In this document: in pieces, positions 56,861 to 64,000 of the stretch | How positions within the stretch are numbered: the stretch's first letter is position 1 | How the letters are laid out: each line of letters opens with the position of its first letter | DNA from: Cyprinodon diabolis | Taxonomy: Eukaryota; Chordata; Actinopteri; Cyprinodontiformes; Cyprinodontidae | Reading direction: 5' to 3' | Length of the DNA stretch: 64,000 nucleotides | Assembly: GCA_030533445.1 (NCBI GenBank) | Contig: CM060068.1 | Location: 29,188,510 to 29,252,509, forward strand | The notes under the pieces: generated by a model | Databases searched by the model: none | Seen by the model: the letters and a program-made list of their open reading frames with translations, nothing else | What the model was told of the DNA's origin: nothing | Made by a program: the position numbers and the translations under genes

Positions 56861-58961
56861 CACACACATATCATTCTAAGAAACATACCATGGAAATCAC
56901 AAGGTAGGTATGAGCATCTCACAGTATAATAGGTTACTATGTCCAATCTAAGGTTTTTTTCTGGATTGAAATTAAAATACTTTAGATAAATTTATTGCAA
57001 GCCATGTATACACTAAATTCACTTAAGTAGACACATAATGCCATAGTCTACACAATGTATGTTTCATGTCATTCATTTTACATTCTATAAACCAAAAGTT
57101 GCTTGAAAAGGAGTGGAAAATAGGCAAACTTTTTAATCCCACCCCTTATTTATACATATGGTTGCTGGAGTTCCTGCTTATATCTATAAGATATAAGTTT
57201 TGATTTGGAGTTGATGAAAAAAAAATTGTAAACACCCTGATTAACCTTGTAACCAGTAACCAGAGCTAGATGTTTGATTGATTTTTTACTAATTCAAACA
57301 CCACTTTAGAGTTGCCACACTTATAAAGATTCCCTGGCTAAGTGTCACATAAATAAACACCTACAGGCTATTGTAAGATCCAGACATTACATTTACTGAT
57401 TGTGAATAAATCCATAAAATTTTGTAGAACACCAGGTTCATTTACAGCAATGATGCAAGTTACCTGGTGTATTTTTTATTGAAATAGGCAGTGTTGCAAA
57501 TGTAGGCTTTAACTCCTCATAGTTGGCCTTATCTCGGTACATCTTGGTCTCGTTTGGTATGGTCTTGACTAAACCACTATTAAGTATGCTACAGGGTTGT
57601 TTACCAAAAGCATTATGTATGCCTGTACCATTAAAAGGTGAAAAAAGGCAAAAATATAAGGTGTTTCGGCTTTTTGAAAAAAAAAAGTGACATAGTTGGA
57701 ATTTCTCATGGCAATTGTATGTTCCTAGACATTCTTTACGACCTTTAGTTTTCCAGCCACTATCACCACAGATGAGGTTAGATATATTGCAGCAAAATTC
57801 CACCTGATTAATTAGATTTTGTGAGCTTTAAAAAAAAAAAGTTCCCAGAACTCTGTTCAATCAGTTATCAGAAAATGGGAAAAAGTATAGTCAAACAAAA
57901 AGGCAACAAACCTACAAAAGACATTAACTAAATAGGACATTTATATTGTAAAAGCAGAACATCTAAAAACTATAAACGTTCAATTTTTTCACTTTTTTGT
58001 TCATCCTTTTCACTGTTGTGGGTTGCCTTGTGTTTGCTGCATAAAATCCAAATAAAATACAATGTAGGTTCTTGTTGTCCTGTGAAATGAAATAGTCAAT
58101 ATATTACGAGGAATACCACCACAAGCTACAGTAAAATGAAACCAGGACAAAAAAGAATCCCCAACAAGTCAGCTGTCAACTGTAGCTGAAGAATTAGGCT
58201 GAGATGTTTTTTCACCAAAGTGGATCAACTGCTGTTTGTACAATTGATCCCACTGTCTGTGTGGGTGTATGCACAACAGGGAGGTTTCTAAAGAGAAAGA
58301 TTAGTCTTGTGTTATTTAATCAGATGGTCAAGAAGACCCATTAGGATGCATGTATATTAGGTAACAGACCATGCAGATTTAGGTGATCTTTATGCTCCTG
58401 CATACTTGCAGACATTAATTAGACAATGATAGGCAATGCATTGCATGATTCAGAAATAAACTGGTTTATGTCATTGGGAATGTGGAACTTATCGATGCCT
58501 TTAATGATCAGACTTCTGATCTAAATGACACTGGCACGCATTCACGCTGCATTAATATCAGGACAAGACAGAAGCTTAGAAAGGATGCAATCAACTACAT
58601 GTGCGCAGAGCGAGCAGCTCAACGAAACCAAGCAGGTTTTTATCACAAACCACATAATGGGGACATGTCCCTCTGCGCACAGCTGCATCTCCAGAGACAA
58701 ATACACCAACTCTGACCTGACAATGGGACCGAGCTGCAAGATGTGCAGCAGCAGAATTAGCGGTCTGTCTCTGCTCAGGTCCCGGTGGATGAAGGTGAGA
58801 GTCAGCTGCACCAGGACGGACGGGACGAGCGTGAAGAGCAGCGTGAGTCCCTGCCAGATCTGGTCCCCTGCGGAGCGGTACGTGGAGCTGAGGTACAGGG
58901 CTGCCGTGGTCTCCGCCGTGAACAGAGACACCGACACAAAGATGGAGCTGGGGAAGCGCAT
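44788..58961 (-). CDS. xk: XK, Kx antigen / XK-family membrane protein, complete
   Basis: Three coding exons: 58961-58717, 49164-48902 and 45713-44788 (245 + 263 + 926 bp = 478 codons with stop, 477 aa). The junctions keep frame: AG|G (Arg82) and G|GA (Gly170). The protein follows vertebrate XK throughout: start [20 protein letters not shown], the [14 protein letters not shown] loop, [40 protein letters not shown] and [18 protein letters not shown]. About ten hydrophobic segments are expected for the family. XK works with the lipid-transfer protein VPS13A as a plasma-membrane scramblase; in mammals it also binds Kell, and its loss causes McLeod syndrome. Human XK has 444 residues, so this one is longer, mainly in the C-terminal tail. 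Introns are 9552 and 3188 bp and carry many transposons. The start is chosen by homology and lies in a CpG-rich region. Confidence 0.95.
47600..48050. mobile_element. hAT-like element, GGGACATGTCCC family
   Basis: The left end TAGGTTTGCATAGGGACCTT leads to AGGGACATGTCCCTACCAAA at 47618-47640, followed by TGTCCCTACCAATAATTTG. This parallels the starts at 28999 and 42409. The interior (GATTGGTTATTCTG, GATTGGCAG) matches the style of 42560-42600 (GATTGGCACACC, GTGATTGGTTGG). The right end is not placed. Confidence 0.45.
48355..48476 (-). mobile_element. Tc1-type element fragment
   Basis: Read on the minus strand it begins TATAGTGAGGAAAATAAGTA, then TTTGAACACCCTGATATTTT and CCTCCATGATTTCTAAG in reverse sense, as in a well-known fish Tc1 family. 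Only one end is present. Confidence 0.6.
48902..49164 (-). CDS. xk: xk exon 2
   Basis: Acceptor TTCGTCTCAG|GTGTCTGG and donor GGAAGAG|GTGAGG on the minus strand. It codes residues 82-169 and the first base of Gly170: the [19 protein letters not shown] loop, [17 protein letters not shown] and the following membrane segment. Confidence 0.93.
49340..49470 (+). mobile_element. tRNA-like SINE copy
   Basis: GTGCGCTTGTGGTCTGAGAA, then AGGTTGCAAGTACCC and a B-box-like AGTTCGATCCC, with a simple TAATGATAATAAAATAAA tail. The B-box context and A/T tail indicate a polymerase III-type retroposon. The head differs from the family at 630 and 4312. Confidence 0.45.
49998..50497. mobile_element. hAT-like element with a secondary insertion
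   Basis: The left end GGTCTTCAACAGGGGGTCCA and the right end, reversed, GGTCTTCAACGTTTTCCAGG are inverted repeats. Flanks GCTTAAAT and GTTTAAAT form a one-mismatch 8-bp duplication. A retroposon-like fragment (AATCAGAAATACTTTAATAA) and a TA run lie at 50290-50425. No transposase. Confidence 0.55.
50539..50735. mobile_element. hAT MITE, 197 bp, with long TIRs
   Basis: A perfect 8-bp duplication GTTTAGTC lies at 50531-50538 and 50736-50743. Both ends start CAGGCAT.CCCAAAGTC and stay complementary for roughly 60 bp (through CCTGCAGGTTTTAGAGGTTT). There is a short non-coding centre. It is a foldback MITE mobilised in trans by a hAT transposase. Confidence 0.88.
53278..53330 (+). other. possible 53-bp exon, plus strand
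   Basis: It is bounded by CTTGTTTCCACAG and GAG|GTAATTTT, both close to consensus. Two of the three forward frames are open: one gives [16 protein letters not shown], the other (phase 2) [18 protein letters not shown] recognise neither. It would belong to a plus-strand transcript inside xk intron 1. It does not fit the next part of DYNLT3. Confidence 0.25.
53849..53931 (+). repeat. GGAA tetranucleotide microsatellite
   Basis: About 20 uninterrupted GGAA/AAGG units, preceded by an A/G-rich stretch from 53690. Likely polymorphic. Confidence 0.97.
54920..55313. mobile_element. decayed hAT-like element
   Basis: GGCTGAATGATTTTGCCAAA, then AATCTAAATTGCAATTATTT near the left end, and TTAATTCCCCAGCCCTAG at the right, correspond to the ends of the 'agggctg' hAT families. 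No duplication or frame remains. Confidence 0.4.
56785..56857. repeat. TA microsatellite with a 20-bp pre-repeat
   Basis: Two copies of ACATACACACAAACGCATAT-like sequence are followed by about 22 TA units (56811-56857). Confidence 0.95.
58717..58961 (-). CDS. xk: xk exon 1
   Basis: Codes residues 1-81 and two bases of Arg82. The donor reads ATTGTCAG|GTCAGAG on the minus strand. It contains the first transmembrane segments, [20 protein letters not shown] and [20 protein letters not shown]. Several long frames on the plus strand over this exon are shadows of its CpG-rich sequence. Confidence 0.93.
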
Positions 58962-59185
58962 CCTCGCTCACTCCACTCCGCCATCCGGGGGGAAGCGGCA
59001 CGCTGCTTCACCCCGGTTCGTCGCGTCCATAACGGGAACCACCGAGCCGTGTGGACGGCGTCGAGGCACCATACGGGGACGCCGCCTCAGCAGCTGCTAA
59101 TCAGCGAACCAAGGAAAGAAAGCTTTTCTCAGCCAAGGGTTATGTCGAGGCGAGGCGGCAGGGGGCGCTGCGCCCTCTATGGTAG
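58962..59185 (-). promoter_or_regulatory. xk: xk CpG-rich promoter and 5' UTR
   Basis: CpG density rises sharply from about 58780 through exon 1 to about 59170 (AGCGGCACGCTGC, GGACGGCGTCGAGGCACC, GGGACGCCGCCTCAG). This is consistent with a CpG-island promoter just upstream of the xk start codon at 58961. No TATA box is evident. Plus-strand frames crossing it reflect base composition. Confidence 0.55.
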
Positions 59186-60001
59186 ATAGAGATGATGGAC
59201 ACTGCAGTGATGTGATCTGGTTCCTATTTACTGATCCTGGACCTGAGGTTCAATTAACTGTAGATCCTCTTAAACATAGATAAAGCCTTTCCAGCGAGAA
59301 TAGCTGTGATTCTTTGATAAATGAAACGCACTGTCACCCTTTAGAAATAACCACCACCCAGTCTACCAATCAGGCAGAGTTATCCATGTACCCATATCAC
59401 AGTTAAGACATGAAGCCATGAATCAAACTATCACCTCCTTAAAAACGAATCTATTAATACTTCTCTACCACTTTCCTTAATAACCCCTGACAGCTGGTTA
59501 TCTTTTAATTCACCATCATGCAGCATTTGATGCAGGTCCAACCATGGGCGGTTCTAGACGGGGGGCCAGGGGCCCTGTGGATCATGGCCTGGCGATGATA
59601 CGCGCTGAAACAGACTTGGTACTGATAGATCCTTTGGATCTAATTAATTTTTTCTTTACAAATTCTGTTTATTAACTATTTAAAAACAATAAGGTGTTAG
59701 ATTCAGTTGTATTGAGATACCACTGAGAGATTTTCTATATGTAAACAATTACCTGACAACTAAAAAGCTGTGGTTAATTATGCATATCAATAGATGATAA
59801 GATGATAAATACAGAATTAATGCACTTTTCAGAGCTACATTTTGTCTTATATTGGGTCTGGAATTAATTTACGAATCTCCACTGAAATCTGAGATAATTA
59901 TTTTAATAACAAGTAATCCATTTAATATAGATATTAGATTTAAATATTTATTGTATACAGAATGATCATTGATAAAAGTAGATAGGTAGTGACAACAAAT
60001 A
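59186..60001. other. intergenic; left flank of a disrupted repeat
   Basis: 59186-59540 shows nothing recognisable. At 59545 GGGCGGTTCTAGACGGGGGG and CCAGGGGCCC begin a repeat whose other end seems to lie at 61460-61520 (GGCCACCCTTATTAAAATG, GGCTACACCTCTGAAC). The Tc1 element sits between them. Confidence 0.35.
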
Positions 60002-61249
60002 CACTATATTGCCAAAAGTATTTGCTCACCTGCCTTGACTCACATATGAGCTTAAGTGACATCCCGTTCCTAATCCATAGGGTTCAATATGACGTCGGTC
60101 CACCCTTTGCAGCTAGAACAGCTTCAACTCTTCTGGGAAGGCTGTCCACAAGGTTTAGGAGTGTGTTTATGGGAATTTTTGACCATTCTTCCAGAAGCGC
60201 ATTTGTGAGGTCGCACACTGATGTTGGACGAGAAGGCCTGGCTCTCAGTCTCCGCTCTAATTCATCCCAAAGGTGTTCTATCGGGTTGAGGTCAGGACTC
60301 TGTGCAGGCCAGTCAAGTTCATCCACACCAGACTCTGTCATCCATGTCTTTATGGACCTTGCTTTGTGCACTGGTGCACAGTCATGTTGGAAGAGGAAGG
60401 GGCCAGCTCCAAACTGTTCCCACAAAGTTGGGAGCATGGAATTGTCCAAAATGTCTTGGTATGCTGAAGCATTCAGAGTTCCTTTCACTGGAACTAAGGG
60501 GCCAAGCCCAGCTCCTGAAAAACAACCCCACACCATAATCCCCCCTCCACCAAACTTTACACTTGGCACAATGCAGTCAGACAAGTACCGTTCTCCTGGC
60601 AACCGCCAAACCCAGACCCGTCCATCAGATTGCCAGATGGAGAAGCGCGATTCGTCACTCCAGAGAACGCGTCTCCACTGCTCTAGAGTCCAGTGGCGGC
60701 GTGCTTTACACCACCGCATCCGACGCTTTGCATTGCACTTGGTTATGTATGGCTTGGATGCAGCTGCTCGACCATGGAAACCCATTCCATGAAGCTCTCT
60801 GCGCACTGTTCTTGAGCTAATCTGAAGGCCACATGAAGTTTGGAGGTCTGTAGTGATTGACTCTGCAGAAAGTTGGCGACCTCTTCGCACTATGCGCTTC
60901 AGCATCCGCTGACCCCGCTCCGTCAGTTTACGTGGCCTACCACTTCGTGGCTGAGTTGCTGTCGTTCCCAAACACTTCCATTTTCTTATAATACAGCTGA
61001 CAGTTGACTGTGGAATATTTAGGAGCGAGGAAATTTCACGACTGGATTTGTTGCACAGGTGGCATCCTATCACAGTTCCACGCTGGAATTCACTGAGCTC
61101 CTGAGAGCGACCCATTCTTTCACAAATGTTTGTAAAAACAGTCTGCATGCCTAGGTGCTTGAATTTATACACCTGTGGCCATGGAAGTGATTGGAACACC
61201 TGATTCCAATAATTTGGATGGGTGAGCAAATACTTTTGGCAATATAGTG
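60002..61249 (-). mobile_element. complete Tc1-family transposon
   Basis: Perfect 29-bp terminal inverted repeats start CACTATATTGCCAAAAGTAT (60002-60030 and, reversed, 61249-61221). They are flanked by TA at both ends (60000-60001 and 61250-61251), the Tc1/mariner target duplication. Total length is 1248 bp, with one transposase gene filling nearly all of it on the minus strand. Ends, length and coding frame are intact. Confidence 0.95.
60084..61115 (-). CDS. Tc1-like transposase, apparently intact
   Basis: 343 aa from the ATG at 61115 ([13 protein letters not shown]). The ATG at 61229 is in frame but lies in and next to the terminal repeat, so the internal start, usual for the family, is preferred. 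Order: paired-like helix-turn-helix DNA-binding region (about 1-110) with the GRPRK motif at 59-63, then the catalytic core with D154 (WSDESRF), the glycine-rich [12 protein letters not shown] box (189-200), D245 ([11 protein letters not shown]) and E280 ([11 protein letters not shown]). D245 and E280 are separated by 34 residues, the DD34E signature. The enzyme cuts the element at the terminal repeats and inserts it at TA. No stop or frameshift was found. Confidence 0.93.
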   Translation of the reverse strand: MGRSQELSEFQRGTVIGCHLCNKSSREISSLLNIPQSTVSCIIRKWKCLGTTATQPRSGRPRKLTERGQRMLKRIVRRGRQLSAESITTDLQTSCGLQISSRTVRRELHGMGFHGRAAASKPYITKCNAKRRMRWCKARRHWTLEQWRRVLWSDESRFSIWQSDGRVWVWRLPGERYLSDCIVPSVKFGGGGIMVWGCFSGAGLGPLVPVKGTLNASAYQDILDNSMLPTLWEQFGAGPFLFQHDCAPVHKARSIKTWMTESGVDELDWPAQSPDLNPIEHLWDELERRLRARPSRPTSVCDLTNALLEEWSKIPINTLLNLVDSLPRRVEAVLAAKGGPTSY

Positions 61250-61539
61250 TAAGATGTTCGCCCCAGAACCCAAAACTGAAAGAATTTTTTCCACCATACC
61301 TTTAATTTAATTAGCATGGATGTTTAAATATATGCGTCTATTTGTTAGCAAAGGCTGTAGGAAAGTATAGTTTGTCCATATTTAGAAAATATGGATGTTG
61401 TGGTTGTTCATTTTCCTTTTGGAACAATGTAGATTGACCCTGAGCTTCTGCTTTCGGCCACCCCTCAGTGTACATTGGTTATTGCCTGGCCACCCTTATT
61501 AAAATGTTCTGGCTACACCTCTGAACACCAAGCCAAAAA

Positions 61540-61770
61540 TACTCCACATTTGCACCAAATGTATAAATGCTCTGAACTTCGATATCAATGCATTTTTTGC
61601 ACCATGTTTTTTTTCCCCCACATTGTTTACATTTGCTCACTGCTGCACTTTATGGAATGCCAATGTTCATTTACTGTCTGAAAAGCTGCACAACATGAAA
61701 TTTCGTTTTGTATACACTCTGTGTATAGAAAATGACAATAAAAGTTGTCTAAGTCATCTCAGCAAAGATA
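61540..61770 (+). mobile_element. LINE 3'-tail-like repeat
   Basis: CACTGCTGCACTTTATGGAA, then GAAATTTCGTTTTGTATACA and AAAATGACAATAAAAGTTGT have the layout of the 3' ends of teleost non-LTR elements that finish in short simple repeats after a 'gacaataaa' signal. No coding part is present to its left. Confidence 0.4.
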
Positions 61771-62979
61771 TTATTACGATTTAATTCCAAAAAAGTTTAA
61801 AAAAGTAATAAAAAACACTGTTTTATCTGTTTATTTGTTTTAAACGTTTTGAACTTTTCTGGAATCATTATGACCTGGATGACTGAGAATCTTTACCAGC
61901 ATATACATTTTCTCTTAATTTTCACAACCATAATTTTTTCTTCCTCTCAAACTTTCTAATTGATGTTTTTGAACATTCAATAAAAATAGTCCTTTGTTGC
62001 CTACATCCTCTCTGTTAAGGGTGTTAGTGACACACAGTTGTACTGAAACATTACATTGAAAAAAATGCATATATATTCAAGTTTGCAAAACTGGTAGGGA
62101 ATTATTTCACCCACTTTAGTAAAGAGGAAAGCCGAACATTTGTATCTGTTTCTTGCAGTGCAGAGCTGGGCCATATGTCTCTAAGGACACTTTGCTCTCC
62201 TTTCATTTGCAGTCTGAGGTTAGTTGAGGGTAGCTAACCCATGCAGTGAATAGATTCAGGGTACGCAAGAGTATCCATCGAGCAGCGTGAAATAAAAAAA
62301 ATAAGCATGTACTGTATATGAGTTATGATTGAAAAATAACAAGACATATAAATGGAGTTTTAATAAAAACTGAATTTGTATTATTTAAGTTCAATAAATG
62401 GGGTAGGTTGTTGAATGTCATAAATTATACATCCAGTGTAGATATGTGTCAGCCATCTGGCAGGGCTGATCTTATCAGAGACCTTCCTCCATTAGATTTT
62501 AAATGTCATTTAGTGAGATGCAAATGCAGGGCAGGCACAAGTTTCCATGCCCTGAGCAGAATTTGATTTTGTACCCTTTATTTCTGCCAATAATAAGGAG
62601 ACCCCACAATAATGATGATCATCTCATTCACACACCTACTATAAGCATTATGGCTCTCCAATGCTGTTTACAGTCTCCTAACTTAAAACAAAATGATATT
62701 TAAAGTTAAATAATTAGCTGTGAAAATAATGTAAATTAACGTAACTGCAGTGCAAACACACAGGCTTCTTAGCTTTAAAGATTTTACTAAGGGGAACTTT
62801 TAAACTCCAAACAGAGCTTTAGACCAGAATGCTGCAATCCTACTATATCCAAATTTGAAAGAATGTGCTGTCTGTCTCACGTTTTGATTGTGGTTTGAGG
62901 ATGCGCAGAGTCGCAGCGGCCCGGGATACTAAACTTTTTAGTAGCTTTTATGTTTTTTTGGTGGTAGTTTTTATTATAA
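61771..62979. other. intergenic, nothing recognised
   Basis: A/T-rich with no gene recognised. The CpG-bearing part at 62890-62930 (GATGCGCAGAGTCGCAGCGG) may already belong to the 5' region of the LINE that follows. Confidence 0.4.
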
Positions 62980-64000
62980 CGCACAGTTATAGCACTCTTG
63001 CACTACAATACAGCCGAACCGAACTATTACAACTCAATCGCGGTGCACAGTACCTGCCGATCGAACACTATACCATCCCTACGGAGATCATCAAACCACC
63101 AACCGGGACACCTGCAGCAGCGAGCCGGAGGAGGAAGCGCTGTGAGCGGGGGCAGAAGAGAGGCAAGCGGGCGGGCGTCTGGGCGAGGCTAAAAGCTAAG
63201 CCCTTCAGACTACCGCTTCCTACCATCTTCCTTTCTAATGTGCGGTCAATCAGGAATAAGATGGACAAGATCAGACTGCAACTGTCCACACTGAAAGCCT
63301 TGAACAACTGCTGCTGCATGATCTTCTCCGAGACCTGGCTAGACAGCTCCACTCCCGATGCTGCTATCGAGTTGGCGGACCGCAGCGTCTACCGAGCCGA
63401 CAGGACAGCGGACTCGGGTAAGAAAACCAATGGCGGCCTCTCCATCTACATCGCGAACTCCTGGTGCACCAACAATACGGTTGTGGATAAACTGTGTAGT
63501 CCAGATGCAGAACTTTTATTGCTTAAGTGCCGACCGTTCTACCTTCCTCGTGAGTTCAGTGCTGTTTACATATGTGCTGTTTACATTCCACCAGACGCTA
63601 ACGCTAAGGTAGCACTAGCACAAGTATACAGTAGCATCAACAACTGCCTGGTAGCACACCCAGACAGTGTTTTTATCGCAGCTGGGGACTTCAATCATGC
63701 GGACTTAAAATCTGTTCTGCATAAATTCCACCGAAATGTCAAATGTGCTACCAGAGGAGATAGAACTCTGGATCAGGTGTATACTAATGTAGCAGATGCT
63801 TACAGAGCCCAGGCATTAGCTCACCTGGGTCTGTCAGACCACCTCTCCCTCCTGCTGCACCCACAGTACACACCCAAGATCAAGAGTGCTGAGACCACCG
63901 TCCGAACTGTAAGAATATGGCCAGAGAGCGCTGTTCCTATGCTACAGGACTGTTTCCACCACACAGACTGGGATGTTTTCAGAGAGCAGGGCACAGTAAC
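62980..64000 (+). mobile_element. L2/CR1-like LINE, endonuclease frame open to window end
   Basis: One frame is open from the stop at 62977-62979 to the last base, 340 codons. It begins STLALQYSRTELLQLN, then an Arg/Lys-rich linker (AASRRRKRCERGQKRGKRAG), and then the APE-type endonuclease: FLSNVRSIRNKMD, the catalytic FSETWLD, AVYIPPD, AAGDFNHADL, LDQVYTN and LGLSDHLSLLL. All key Asn/Glu/Asp/His positions are present. The order and wording match teleost L2/CR1-group elements. The first in-frame ATG is at about 63261, inside the endonuclease, so the true start is upstream or altered. Reverse transcriptase should follow beyond the window. Confidence 0.85.

Larger units (their letters stand above)
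49165..58716 (-). other. xk: xk intron 1
   Basis: 9552 bp. It contains a TA-rich microsatellite (49230-49300), a SINE-like copy, two hAT-type elements, a possible plus-strand exon, a GGAA array, a hAT fossil and a TA array, listed separately. Long stretches (50750-53270, 55320-56800, 56860-58500) show no gene or repeat that I can name. Frames there are short and unrelated to known families. Confidence 0.55.

Noticed and set aside
58482..59189. Several plus- and minus-strand frames of 70-190 codons over xk exon 1
   Set aside because: They overlap the XK reading frame in other phases. Their length is due to the CpG-rich composition.

Overview
The window looks like nuclear DNA of a ray-finned (teleost) fish. 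The reasons are vertebrate genes split into exons with GT/AG introns, an AT-rich background with small CpG-rich promoter islands, and a dense load of transposon types typical of teleosts (Tc1, hAT, Ty3/Gypsy, BEL/Pao, L1, L2/CR1-like, tRNA-derived SINEs). I cannot name the species. There is no sign of a bacterial, viral or organellar contig.

Host genes. (1) xk, the Kx/XK phospholipid-scramblase partner, is complete on the minus strand. Three coding exons at 58961-58717, 49164-48902 and 45713-44788 join in frame to 477 codons, and a CpG-rich promoter lies right of 58961. (2) On the plus strand at 41484-43562, the first two exons of a dynein light chain Tctex-type 3 gene (dynlt3) are recognisable, but I cannot find its remaining exons. 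(3) An unfamiliar two-exon plus-strand gene (21727-21772 joined to 24231-24994, 269 aa) encodes a very acidic protein followed by two copies of a Pro/Arg-containing module that I do not recognise. It starts beside a CpG/alternating purine-pyrimidine tract and is followed by a seven-copy 91-bp tandem repeat. Weaker hints are a possible minus-strand non-coding first exon near 14505-14700 and a possible 53-bp plus-strand exon at 53278-53330 inside xk intron 1.

Mobile DNA by region. 0-8 kb: Ty3/Gypsy LTR pieces (an internally deleted gag-bearing element at 1969-3124, an LTR fragment at 309-540, a solo LTR at 7277-7962) and rearranged copies of a tRNA-derived SINE. 8-16 kb: mostly unique AT-rich DNA. 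16.5-21.3 kb: a Tc1 remnant, a 1.57-kb minisatellite with higher-order structure apparently inside an LTR, and a TIR element. 29-36.8 kb: a nested stack in which an almost full-length minus-strand L1 (29083-34921, perfect 16-bp target duplication) sits inside a hAT-type element (28999-36838, 8-bp duplication). 38-39.9 kb: BEL/Pao pol remnant, a Gypsy LTR end abutting it, and a 963-bp hAT deletion derivative with a BED-finger remnant. 42-56 kb: hAT-like elements, a MITE, SINE and Tc1 fragments in the dynlt3 and xk introns. 60 kb: a complete Tc1-family transposon with perfect TIRs and an uninterrupted DD34E transposase. 63-64 kb: an L2/CR1-like LINE whose endonuclease frame is open to the window edge.

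The three host genes show no evident functional link beyond neighbourhood. XK and DYNLT3 are also near neighbours on the human X chromosome, which supports conserved synteny. Everything was read by eye: splice sites come from GT/AG context plus protein similarity, and repeat-family names come from recollection of typical sequences, not from a database search.
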